Assembly (NCBI GenBank): GCA_964458495.1
Contig: CAYWJB010000016.1
Coordinates: 1-64,000, forward strand
Reading direction: 5' to 3'
Length of the DNA: 64,000 nt
Source: JANWVO01 sp964458495
GTDB taxonomy: Bacteria > Acidobacteriota > Terriglobia > Bryobacterales > Bryobacteraceae
Below the pieces are notes generated by a model. That model searched no databases and had not been told where the DNA came from. It saw only the letters and a program-made list of their open reading frames with translations. This document shows positions 49,174 to 56,097 of this stretch, one piece after another; position 1 is the first letter of the stretch, and each line of letters begins with the position of its first letter. Both the position numbers and the translations under genes were made by a program.

Positions 49174-49790
49174 ATGCCGAGAGATGCCTGCTGCCCCACA
49201 CCCGGCGTTCCTCGCTGCCTCTCCAGGCGCGGCACCCACGGCCAGCGTCTCTTCTTCATAGATTCGGACCGCAAAACCGGCGTGAAACTGCTCGCCTCCA
49301 ACAGCCACGAGTCAGGCGTGGCGTGCTCGCCTGGTGCCTGATGTCGAACCACATCCCACTGGTCGCTGAGCCTGAGGCCGGGGACTCTCTCGCCGTTCTG
49401 TTGCGCCGGGCCCACGGCCGCTACGCGCAGATGTTGAACGCCTGTCTGAAAAGCACCGGACACCTGTCCCAGAGCCGCTTCTTCCGCTGCCCGCTGGAGA
49501 CGGCGCACCTGCGGCGGGCGCTGGCCGATGTGGAACGCAACCCGGTCAGGGCGGGCTTGGTGGAACGGGCCGAGCCATACCGGTGGTCGAGCGCGGCGGT
49601 GCATCTCGAACTGGCGCAGGACAGGCCAGGGCTGGTGGACGAACCATTCTGGCGGGAGTTTGGAGGCGCGGAGACGTGGCGGGAGCTGCTGATGAGCCCG
49701 GAGGGGCTGTCCGAGCTGCGGTCGCTGCGTGGATGCACGTTTGCGGGGCGTCCTTGCGGAAGCGAAAGGTCTTTCCAGGAGATGGAATAG
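49174..49790 (+). pseudogene. REP-associated tyrosine transposase (RAYT) relic
   Basis: The N-terminus reads MPRDACCPTPGVP...RRGTHGQRLFFIDSDRKTGVKLLASNSHESGV from 49174 in one frame. After a one-base shift near 49315-49328 the C-terminal part continues in another frame to 49790 (LAWCLMSNH, HGRYAQMLNACLKSTGHLSQSRFFRCPLE, VERNPVRAGLVERAEPYRWSSAAVHL). That is the Y1/HUH RAYT plan. The HUH motif, NHxH in relatives, is NHIP here. The usual R-Y-V-E-R-N-P with the catalytic Tyr is A-D-V-E-R-N-P. So the gene is frameshifted and lacks both catalytic signatures. It is framed by matching 55-bp inverted repeats. Confidence 0.85.
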
Positions 49791-49900
49791 CGGTTCGGGC
49801 GGAAGCGGCGGCGGTGGTCGATTGAGAAGGCTCCCGGCGGGCGGTTCGACCAAGCGGGCGGTGCGGAGGATGGCTGAAATGCCGGGTTCTGCGAAACCGT

Positions 49901-49955
49901 CAGAGCGCTCCGTCCCCTTGGAAGAATCTGCGAACTGCCCGTGTCAGGCTGTCCC
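49901..49955. repeat. right 55-bp inverted repeat of the RAYT element
   Basis: Reverse complement of 49074-49128 over the full 55 bp apart from a short central mismatch block. It ends 17 bp before the pyrC stop. Confidence 0.9.
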
Positions 49956-49970
49956 CTTCGATGAAGGGGA
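49952..49970 (-). terminator. stem-loop at the pyrC 3' side
   Basis: Stem TCCCCTT (49952-49958) / AAGGGGA (49964-49970) with a 5-nt loop, directly after the pyrC stop on the minus strand and overlapping the end of the right inverted repeat. Confidence 0.4.
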
Positions 49971-49972
49971 GA

Positions 49973-51271
49973 TCAGAAGGCGGGCGCCTTCCAGACGATC
50001 TCGCCGCCGACGATGGTGAGGATGGGGCCGCCGCGGAAAGTACGCCCGCTGAACGGCGTGTTGGCGCTCTTCGAGAGCGAGTTCTTGACGTCGTACGTCC
50101 AGGGGTATTCGGGGTGCAGAACGGTGACGTCGCCGAGCCAGCCGGGTTTGAGCGCGCCGCGCGCATGATCCCCCTTCCAGCCGATGATGCGCGCCGGTTC
50201 GCTGGTGAACAGGGCGATGAGGCGGTTCAGCGAAATCCTGCCGGAGTGGACAAGCACTTCGAGAGCCACGCCCAAAGCGGTCTCGAGGCCGAGAATTCCG
50301 AAGGGGCAGCGCTCGAACTCCTGCATCTTGTCATCCCCGGCGTGAGGCGCGTGGTCCGTGGCAAGGCAGTCGACAGCGCCGGAAACAATCCCCTCGATCA
50401 CGGCATCGACGTGTTCGCGCCCGCGGAGCGGCGGCTTCATCTTGTAGTTGGAATCGTAAGGCCGCATATGGCGCGTGTCGAGGGCGATGTGGTGGGGCGT
50501 GGCCTCGCAGGTGACGGGCAGGCCGCGGCGGCGGGCGAAAGCGACCATGGCGACGGCGTTTTTCGTCGAGATGTGCGCCACATGGTAGCGCGCGCCGGTG
50601 AGTTCGGCCAGCAGGATGTCTCGCGCCACCATGACGTCCTCCGCCGCCGCGGGAATGCCGCGCAGGCCGAGGCGCACGCTGTCTGCACACTCGTGCATAT
50701 CGCCGCCGGCGGAGAGGTTCAGGTCCTCGCAGTGCTGGATCACCGGAATGTCGAGCGCGCGGGCCGTTTCCATGGCGCGGCGCATGACGCGCGAGTTCAT
50801 CACCGGGCGCCCGTCGTCGCTGATGGCCACGGCGCCGGCGGCGATCATGGATCCGATGGCGGCCAGTTCCTCGCCCTCGCTGCCTTTCGTGATCGCGCCG
50901 ATGGGGCAGACGCGCACGGCGGCTTCGCGGCGCGCCTTCTCGACGATGTAGGTGGTGACCGTGGCCGAATCGTTCACCGGGTTCGTGTTCGGCATGCAGC
51001 ACACTGTGGTGAAGCCGCCCGCGGCTGCGGCGCGCGTGCCGGTGGCGATGGTTTCACAGTGCGTGAAGCCCGGCTCGCGCAGGTGCACATGGATGTCGAT
51101 GAAGCCCGGCGCGACGACAAGGCCGGCAACATCGACAGTCTCCGCGCCGGAGGAGGAGAGCCGCTCGCCGACGGCGGCGATGCGGCCGTCTTCGATGAGC
51201 ACGTCGGCCACGCCGTCATGGCCCGTCGCCGGGCAGATCACCCGGCCATTGCGGATCAGCAGCTTCTTCAC
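49973..51271 (-). CDS. pyrC: dihydroorotase
   Basis: 432 residues from the GTG at 51271, which overlaps the pyrB stop (GTGA); the open frame continues to 51628 but is antisense-like within pyrB. Type-I dihydroorotase: FIDIHVHLREPGFTHCETI (zinc HxH, ~60-78), GGFTTVCCMPNTNPVND, ISDDGRPVM (Asp), PVIQHCEDLNL, HVAHISTKNAVAM, CLATDHAPHAGDDK (catalytic Asp, ~300) and FTSEPARIIG. It cyclises carbamoyl-aspartate in pyrimidine synthesis. Last gene of the pyrR-pyrB-pyrC transcript. Confidence 0.95.
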   Translation of the reverse strand: MKKLLIRNGRVICPATGHDGVADVLIEDGRIAAVGERLSSSGAETVDVAGLVVAPGFIDIHVHLREPGFTHCETIATGTRAAAAGGFTTVCCMPNTNPVNDSATVTTYIVEKARREAAVRVCPIGAITKGSEGEELAAIGSMIAAGAVAISDDGRPVMNSRVMRRAMETARALDIPVIQHCEDLNLSAGGDMHECADSVRLGLRGIPAAAEDVMVARDILLAELTGARYHVAHISTKNAVAMVAFARRRGLPVTCEATPHHIALDTRHMRPYDSNYKMKPPLRGREHVDAVIEGIVSGAVDCLATDHAPHAGDDKMQEFERCPFGILGLETALGVALEVLVHSGRISLNRLIALFTSEPARIIGWKGDHARGALKPGWLGDVTVLHPEYPWTYDVKNSLSKSANTPFSGRTFRGGPILTIVGGEIVWKAPAF

Positions 51272-52179
51272 GACAGCAACACCCTTTCCAGCACGGCCAT
51301 GCGCACAGGGACGCCGTTTTCCACCTGGTTGAGGATCATCGACCGTTGCGAGTCGGCCACCTCGGAGGAAATCTCGCGGCCGCGGTTCATCGGCCCGGGG
51401 TGCATCACGATGACGTCGGGGTGGGCCAGCTCGATGTGCTCCTGCCGCAGCCCGTAAAAGCGGAAGTATTCGCCAGCCTGCATGGGCGGCTCGTGGATCC
51501 GCTCGAGCTGTACGCGGAGCATCATGATCACCCGGGCGCCGCGCACGGCGCGCTTCATGTCGTACTCGATCTCGATGCCGGGGGCGATGGAGGCCATCTC
51601 GCGCGGCAGCAGCGGAGGCGGGCCGCATAGCGCGACGCTGGCGCCGAATTTCGAAAGCAGCAAGATGTTGGAGCGGGCTACACGGCTGTGGAGGATGTCG
51701 CCGATGATGACGACGCGCAGCCCCTCGAGGCGGCCGCAGCGGTCGAGGATCGTACGGGCGTCGAGCAGCGCCTGCGTCGGATGCTCGTGCGTGCCGTCGC
51801 CGGCATTGACGATCGGCGTCGACAGATACCGCGCCAGGAAGTGGGGCGCGCCGGAGGCCTGGTGGCGCATGACGATCACTGACGGGCGCATGGCCGCCAG
51901 CGTGTTCAGCGTGTCCACCAGGCTTTCGCCCTTGGCGACGCTCGAGCCGGCGGCGGTGATCGAGAGAGTGTCGGCGCCGAGCCGGTGGGCGGCGATCTCG
52001 AAGCTCGAGCGGGTCCGCGTCGAGTTTTCGAAGAACGCGTTGACGACCATCATGCCCGTGCAGGTGTTTACTTTCGCGAACGTCGGCCCGCCATGCGGCT
52101 GGAAGGCGACGGCGCGGTCAAGGATGCGCTCGATCTCGGCGCGGTCGAGCTCCTCAATTCCGAGCAGGCTGCGGCCCAT
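51268..52179 (-). CDS. pyrB: aspartate carbamoyltransferase catalytic subunit
   Basis: 303 residues. Carbamoyl-phosphate loop FFENSTRTRSSFEIAAHRLGAD (~50-71), SSVAKGESLVDTLNTL, VIVMRHQASGAP, HPTQALLDARTI (~133) and MHPGPMNRGREI near the C-terminus. It condenses aspartate with carbamoyl phosphate, the committed pyrimidine step. No pyrI regulatory chain is nearby. 12 bp after pyrR and overlapping pyrC by 4 bp, so regulation through PyrR is likely. Confidence 0.96.
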   Translation of the reverse strand: MGRSLLGIEELDRAEIERILDRAVAFQPHGGPTFAKVNTCTGMMVVNAFFENSTRTRSSFEIAAHRLGADTLSITAAGSSVAKGESLVDTLNTLAAMRPSVIVMRHQASGAPHFLARYLSTPIVNAGDGTHEHPTQALLDARTILDRCGRLEGLRVVIIGDILHSRVARSNILLLSKFGASVALCGPPPLLPREMASIAPGIEIEYDMKRAVRGARVIMMLRVQLERIHEPPMQAGEYFRFYGLRQEHIELAHPDVIVMHPGPMNRGREISSEVADSQRSMILNQVENGVPVRMAVLERVLLS

Positions 52180-52191
52180 GGCGCGCCTCCT

Positions 52192-52743
52192 TCAGTCCAC
52201 CTTCTCCACGAGCATCACCTTTTCGACGCCGTCGATCTCCTGGAACTTGACCTCGATGATCTCGCGCGAGGAGGTGGGCACCTTGCGGCCGACAAACTGC
52301 GCCTCGATGGGGAGCTCGCGGTGGCCGCGGTCGATGAGGACCAGCAGTTGCACGCGCGCGGGCCGGCCGTGCTCGAACAGGGCGTCGAGCGCGGCGCGCA
52401 CAGTGCGGCCGGTATAGAGCACGTCGTCCATGAGGATCACGTCCTTGCCCGTGACCGGGAAGTCGATCTGCGTGCCGCTCACCACGGGCTTCGGCCCGAT
52501 CGTCGAGAGGTCGTCACGGTAAAGCGTGATGTCGATGGCGCCGACCGGAACCTGGATGTTTTCGAGCGTTTCGATCTTGCGGGCGATGCGCTGCGCCATG
52601 GGCACGCCGCGGCGGTGGATGCCGATGAAGGCGAGCCGGGAGGGATCGCCGGCCTTCTCGAGCACTTCATGCGCCAGCCGCACGAGCGTGCGGTCCATCT
52701 CGGAGGCGCTCATCAGTTGGGCTTTTTCGCGGGTAGCGCTCAT
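52192..52743 (-). CDS. pyrR: bifunctional pyr operon regulator / uracil phosphoribosyltransferase
   Basis: 183 residues. PRPP-binding motif VILMDDVLYTGRTVRAALDAL (~100-120) and family blocks RLAFIGIHRRGVPMAQRIA, VPVGAIDITLYRDDLS and LPIEAQFVGRKVPTS. In Gram-positives it binds nascent pyr mRNA to promote attenuation; in other phyla it is mostly a UPRTase. The short upstream gap (52744-52763) leaves no room for a classical attenuator before pyrR; none was recognised between pyrR and pyrB either. Confidence 0.94.
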   Translation of the reverse strand: MSATREKAQLMSASEMDRTLVRLAHEVLEKAGDPSRLAFIGIHRRGVPMAQRIARKIETLENIQVPVGAIDITLYRDDLSTIGPKPVVSGTQIDFPVTGKDVILMDDVLYTGRTVRAALDALFEHGRPARVQLLVLIDRGHRELPIEAQFVGRKVPTSSREIIEVKFQEIDGVEKVMLVEKVD

Positions 52744-52763
52744 CGGAGTTCAGTGTACTAATT

Positions 52764-53096
52764 TCAGTGCCGGCGCATCCGGTCCCGGACGCGGCGGGAG
52801 AGCCGCTCCAGCTCTTCAAGATCCTTGAGCGCCTTGATGGAGAGCACGTGGCCTTTGCTCTTCTCGAGCTCCTCCTGCACCGAGTCCAGGATTTTTCGCA
52901 TGCGCTCGAGCTCTTTGAGGTTGGCTTCGTAGTTGGCCTTGAGGACCGCCTCCGACCACAGCCGCCCGTCAGGCAGCTTTTTCGGCTCCTCGCGGGAGGG
53001 CGGAGGCATGGGCAACTGCTGTGCGCCCGCTGCTGCGGCGAGAAGGGAGGCGAAGAGGCGCCTGCTAGACTGAACCTTGATGAAGGAAGTTGGCAT
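52764..53096 (-). CDS. small secreted helical protein, unknown function
   Basis: About 110 residues from the ATG at 53096, the only start that keeps the signal-peptide-like RRLFASLLAAAAGAQQ. The mature part is strongly helical and charged (YEANLKELERMRKILDSVQEELEKSKGHVLSIKALKDLEELERLSRRVRDRMRRH), a likely coiled coil. The start codon lies 16 bp inside the divergently read hom gene, so the 5' ends overlap. 20 bp ahead of pyrR, probably co-transcribed with it. Unrecognised family. Confidence 0.65.
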   Translation of the reverse strand: MPTSFIKVQSSRRLFASLLAAAAGAQQLPMPPPSREEPKKLPDGRLWSEAVLKANYEANLKELERMRKILDSVQEELEKSKGHVLSIKALKDLEELERLSRRVRDRMRRH

Positions 53097-54384
53097 CGGC
53101 ATCATCGGCCTCGGCAACGTGGGAGGGGGGACACTCACCATTGTCGCGAAAAACGCGGGCGAGATCGCTCGCAAGCTGGGCTTCCCGCTGCGCGTTGTGG
53201 CAGTCTGCAGCCGCAATCCGGCGGCGCGGCAGCTGCCGGAGGGCATCGCTCCGGCGCTGGTGACCCGCGAATGGCGCGAGGTGGTGGCGCATCCGGATGT
53301 CGAGATCGTCGCCGAACTCGTGGGGGGCACGGGCGTGGCGGCGGAGATCGTGGAAGCTGCCATCGATGCGGGCAAGAGCGTGGTGACAGCGAACAAGGAG
53401 CTGATCGCGCTGCGAGGTTTGGAGTTGTGGCAGAGGGCGGAAGCCCGGGGTGTGACGCTGGCCATGGAGGCGAGCGTCTGCGGCGGCATTCCGATCCACG
53501 CGGTGCTGCGCGAGGGCATCGCCGGCGACAGGATCGAGGCGCTGTTCGGCATCCTGAACGGCACGAGCAACTACATTCTCACGGAGATCGAACAGCACGG
53601 CTCGGAGTTCGACAGCGTGCTGGCAGAGGCGCAGCGGCTGGGATACGCCGAGGCGGACCCGACGGCGGACGTGGACGGTTACGATGCGCGTTCGAAGCTG
53701 GCGCTGCTGGGTTCGCTGGCGTTTGGTGTGCGTCTGCAGCCTTCGGCGATCCCGACGGAGGGCATCCGGCGGATTTCGCCGACGGACTTCGAATACGCGC
53801 GCCAGCTGGGTTGCACGATCCGGCTGCTGTGCGCGGCAAGGCGCACGGAGGAAGGGCTGTTCGTGTCCGTGCGCCCGTCGCTGCTGCCGCTGAAGACGAT
53901 CATGGCGGGCGTTCGCGGCGCTTACAACGCCGTATGGGTGCGGGGCGCCTACGGCGCGGACACTTTCTATTACGGGCGCGGCGCGGGTCCCCTGCCGACG
54001 GGTGTGGCGGTGACCAGCGACCTGATGCGCGTGGCGCGCGAGCTGCGCCCCGCGTCCGCGCACCGCGTGCCGCCCTTCGCCGCACGCACGCTGGAGGAGG
54101 CCGATCCGCTGCCTGTCGGCAAGCAGACACGGCCATGGTACCTGCGCTTCCGCATCAAGGACCGGCCGGGCATCATCCGCGACCTTTCGACGATTCTCGC
54201 CCGGCACGCCATTTCGATCGACGCCGTGCTGCAGCTGCCCGAACAGGACAAGCAGAACCTGCCGTTCGTGATCACGCTGGAAAGCAGCCCGGAGTCGAGC
54301 GTCCGCGCGGCACTTCAGGAGATGGCGCCGCTGGACTTCATGGTGGAGCCACCGCTCGCGCTGCCCATCGAGAAAGGCCTGTAA
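53080..54384 (+). CDS. hom: homoserine dehydrogenase with C-terminal ACT domain
   Basis: 434 residues from the ATG at 53080. NAD(P) loop IGLGNVGGGTLTIVAKN (~10), VVELVGG-type EIVAELVGGTG, catalytic-region SVVTANKELIA (~100-110), GILNGTSNYILTEI, EADPTADVDGYDARSKLALL (catalytic Lys/Asp block, ~195-215), and an ACT regulatory domain from YLRFRIKDRPGIIRDLSTILARHAISI (~355-430). It reduces aspartate semialdehyde to homoserine for threonine and methionine. The ACT domain suggests threonine feedback. A paralogue without ACT lies 535 bp downstream on the opposite strand. Confidence 0.95.
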   Translation: MKEVGIGIIGLGNVGGGTLTIVAKNAGEIARKLGFPLRVVAVCSRNPAARQLPEGIAPALVTREWREVVAHPDVEIVAELVGGTGVAAEIVEAAIDAGKSVVTANKELIALRGLELWQRAEARGVTLAMEASVCGGIPIHAVLREGIAGDRIEALFGILNGTSNYILTEIEQHGSEFDSVLAEAQRLGYAEADPTADVDGYDARSKLALLGSLAFGVRLQPSAIPTEGIRRISPTDFEYARQLGCTIRLLCAARRTEEGLFVSVRPSLLPLKTIMAGVRGAYNAVWVRGAYGADTFYYGRGAGPLPTGVAVTSDLMRVARELRPASAHRVPPFAARTLEEADPLPVGKQTRPWYLRFRIKDRPGIIRDLSTILARHAISIDAVLQLPEQDKQNLPFVITLESSPESSVRAALQEMAPLDFMVEPPLALPIEKGL

Positions 54385-54398
54385 CCCGGAGGGAGGGT

Positions 54399-54853
54399 CT
54401 GCGGCCCGCTTCGTTCGCGGCTCTGATCATGTTTTGTTCGCGGCTCTGACTGCGCCTGCGGGTGGTCCATCATGCGCTGTCAGAGCCGCGAATGGAGGCC
54501 GCGCAGCGGCCGGAATGAGCGGTTGGGCCGGGGCATGGCCGCGGGGGTTGCCGGGGGACCGCGTGTTGGCGGCGGCATCGGACCGCTCACTCTCGCGGGC
54601 CTGCGGCCCGCTTCGTTCGCGGCTCTGATCATGTTTTGTTCGCGGCTCTGACTGCGCCTGCGGGTGGTCCATCATGCGCTGTCAGAGCCGCGAATGGAGG
54701 CCGCGCAGCGGCCGGAATGAGCGGTTGGGCCGGGGCATGGCCGCGGGGGTTGCCGGGGGACCGCGTGTTGGCGGCGGCATCGGACCGCTCACTCTCGCGG
54801 GCCTGCGGCCCGCTTCGTTCGCGGCTCTGATCATGTTTTGTTCGCGGCTCTGA
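54399..54853. repeat. 202-bp perfect tandem repeat, 2.25 copies, with internal inverted repeats
   Basis: Copy 1 is 54399-54600 and copy 2 is 54601-54802; they look identical base for base. A third, partial copy runs from 54803 to about 54853. Each full unit carries the 13-mer TTCGCGGCTCTGA twice in direct order and once inverted. The inner pair forms 14-bp perfect arms TTCGCGGCTCTGAC (54437-54450) / GTCAGAGCCGCGAA (54479-54492). A GGCCGC-GCA-GCGGCC hairpin and a GCGGGC/GCCCGC hairpin are also present. A 64-codon ORF repeats in each unit but shows no sign of being a gene. Nothing else is seen in the 534-bp gap between hom and its paralogue. Confidence 0.93.
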
Positions 54854-54918
54854 ATGCGGTTCGTTTGCCGGCCGGGCGGGGTAACGCTGAGGGGCAAGGG
54901 CGGACCTGCGTCTGGACT

Positions 54919-55881
54919 TCAGAGGCTGCGCGCCACGTCCACGAGGTCGGCGAAGACGCCGTAGGCGGTCTGTTCGAGCCCCGGATTCAAACTGAAGACG
55001 CCGAGATCGCCCATGCGGTCTGTGTGCAGAACTAGGACGTTCGAGGTCCCGCGCATCTGCGCCATCATGTCGGCGGCGTCGAGCACCTCGGCGCGCACGC
55101 GGATCCGGACGCCGTCCGGGGCAAGCCGCGCGCGGCTGACGAGCACAATCCGCTTTCCCATGCGCTCGGTTTCAGCGATCTTTTCGGGCGTGAGCCGCCC
55201 GATGCCGCGGCGGTTCACGGCGGCGGGCGTCAAGCGCGCGTCCATCAGTACATTGGCCAGGGCGGCAGCCTTGCAGGCGCAGTCCCAGCCGTCGATGTCG
55301 AACCAGGGATCGGCTTCCGTGACGCCGAGGCGGCGCGCTTCCTCGATTCCTTCTTCCAGCGTCATGCCATGGCGCATCGCTTCGAGAATGACCTGCGTGG
55401 TCGAGTTCAGCACGCCGGCGAAACCCAGGATGCGCGTGCCGGGCAGGCAGCTCCGGACGAGATTGAAGACGGGTGCACCGTCCATCACCGTGCTCTCGAA
55501 GCGGAACTCGACTCCCGCGTGCCGCGCCTCGTCGGCGAGGTCCGCGTAGCAGCAGGCGATGGGCCCCTTGTTTGCGGTGACCACGTGCATGCCGCGGGCG
55601 AAGGCGGCGCGGATGTGGCCGGCGGCGGGTTCGCCGTTCTCCGGATTCATCGTGGTGAGTTCGACGAGGATCTCGGCGCGGGCGCGGTCCAGGAATTCTT
55701 CCGCCGAAGCTGCCAGAGGGCCGAAATCAGGATCCTCCGGCAAGCCGTGAAGGTCGTACGCAGTTCCGTGGCGAAGGGTATGGGCGGCCACAATGCGGAA
55801 CGGGTAGACGGTCCGTTGCTGTGCCAGGAGGCGCGCCAGCGCGCGCGCCACTCTTCCGTAACCGAGGATGGCGACTCTCAA
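54919..55881 (-). CDS. second homoserine-dehydrogenase-family protein (no ACT domain)
   Basis: About 320 residues from a TTG at 55881, which follows GAGAGG and overlaps a TGA (TTGA); the ATG at 55911 is the alternative. Family features: LRVAILGYGRVARALARLLAQ (Rossmann loop), ILVELTTMNPENGEP, MHVVTANKGPIACCYADLADEA, FAGVLNSTTQVILEAM, GVTEADPWFDIDGWDCACKAAALANV (catalytic block, ~205-230). It lacks the ACT domain and is shorter than hom. The GRVA loop and altered N-terminus differ from hom, so it may act on another semialdehyde or be unregulated homoserine dehydrogenase. Confidence 0.85.
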   Translation of the reverse strand: MRVAILGYGRVARALARLLAQQRTVYPFRIVAAHTLRHGTAYDLHGLPEDPDFGPLAASAEEFLDRARAEILVELTTMNPENGEPAAGHIRAAFARGMHVVTANKGPIACCYADLADEARHAGVEFRFESTVMDGAPVFNLVRSCLPGTRILGFAGVLNSTTQVILEAMRHGMTLEEGIEEARRLGVTEADPWFDIDGWDCACKAAALANVLMDARLTPAAVNRRGIGRLTPEKIAETERMGKRIVLVSRARLAPDGVRIRVRAEVLDAADMMAQMRGTSNVLVLHTDRMGDLGVFSLNPGLEQTAYGVFADLVDVARSL

Positions 55882-56097
55882 GACCCGAGCCTCTCGACGA
55901 TGATGTCCCATCCAGTTTCCAGCGCGGCCTTGCGGCGGCGCAACCCGGAGGTGCGGGCGCGGGGCAGCGTGACCAGGATGGCGGATCTCAAAACTCGAGC
56001 TTCTCGATCAGCGCGTTCAACTCGGTTTCCATCGCGGCCTTGCGGCGGCGCAACTCGGAGATGCGATCCCGGAGTTGCGTGATGCGGACGTCGCCCT
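55878..56097. repeat. 110-bp imperfect tandem duplication across a stop/start junction
   Basis: 55878-55987 and 55988-56097 align along their length at roughly three-quarters identity by eye. Both contain, on the minus strand, a LRRRKAA-encoding stretch, a tail ending in TGA, and TTGAGA(N)2CGCCATCCT after it. The segment covers the last ~35 codons of the DUF4139 gene and the first codons of the hom paralogue. Confidence 0.8.

Noticed and set aside
49310..49330. Programmed ribosomal frameshift in the RAYT gene
   Set aside because: No slippery heptamer is present around the shift, and the catalytic motifs are also lost, so decay is simpler.
51272..51628. N-terminal extension of dihydroorotase
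   Set aside because: The extension is antisense-like Arg/Ala-rich sequence inside pyrB; the GTG at 51271 overlaps the pyrB stop and begins at the family N-terminus.
54434..54830. Two identical 64-codon open frames in the 202-bp repeat
   Set aside because: Identity follows from the DNA duplication; no ribosome site, domain or codon pattern supports a protein.
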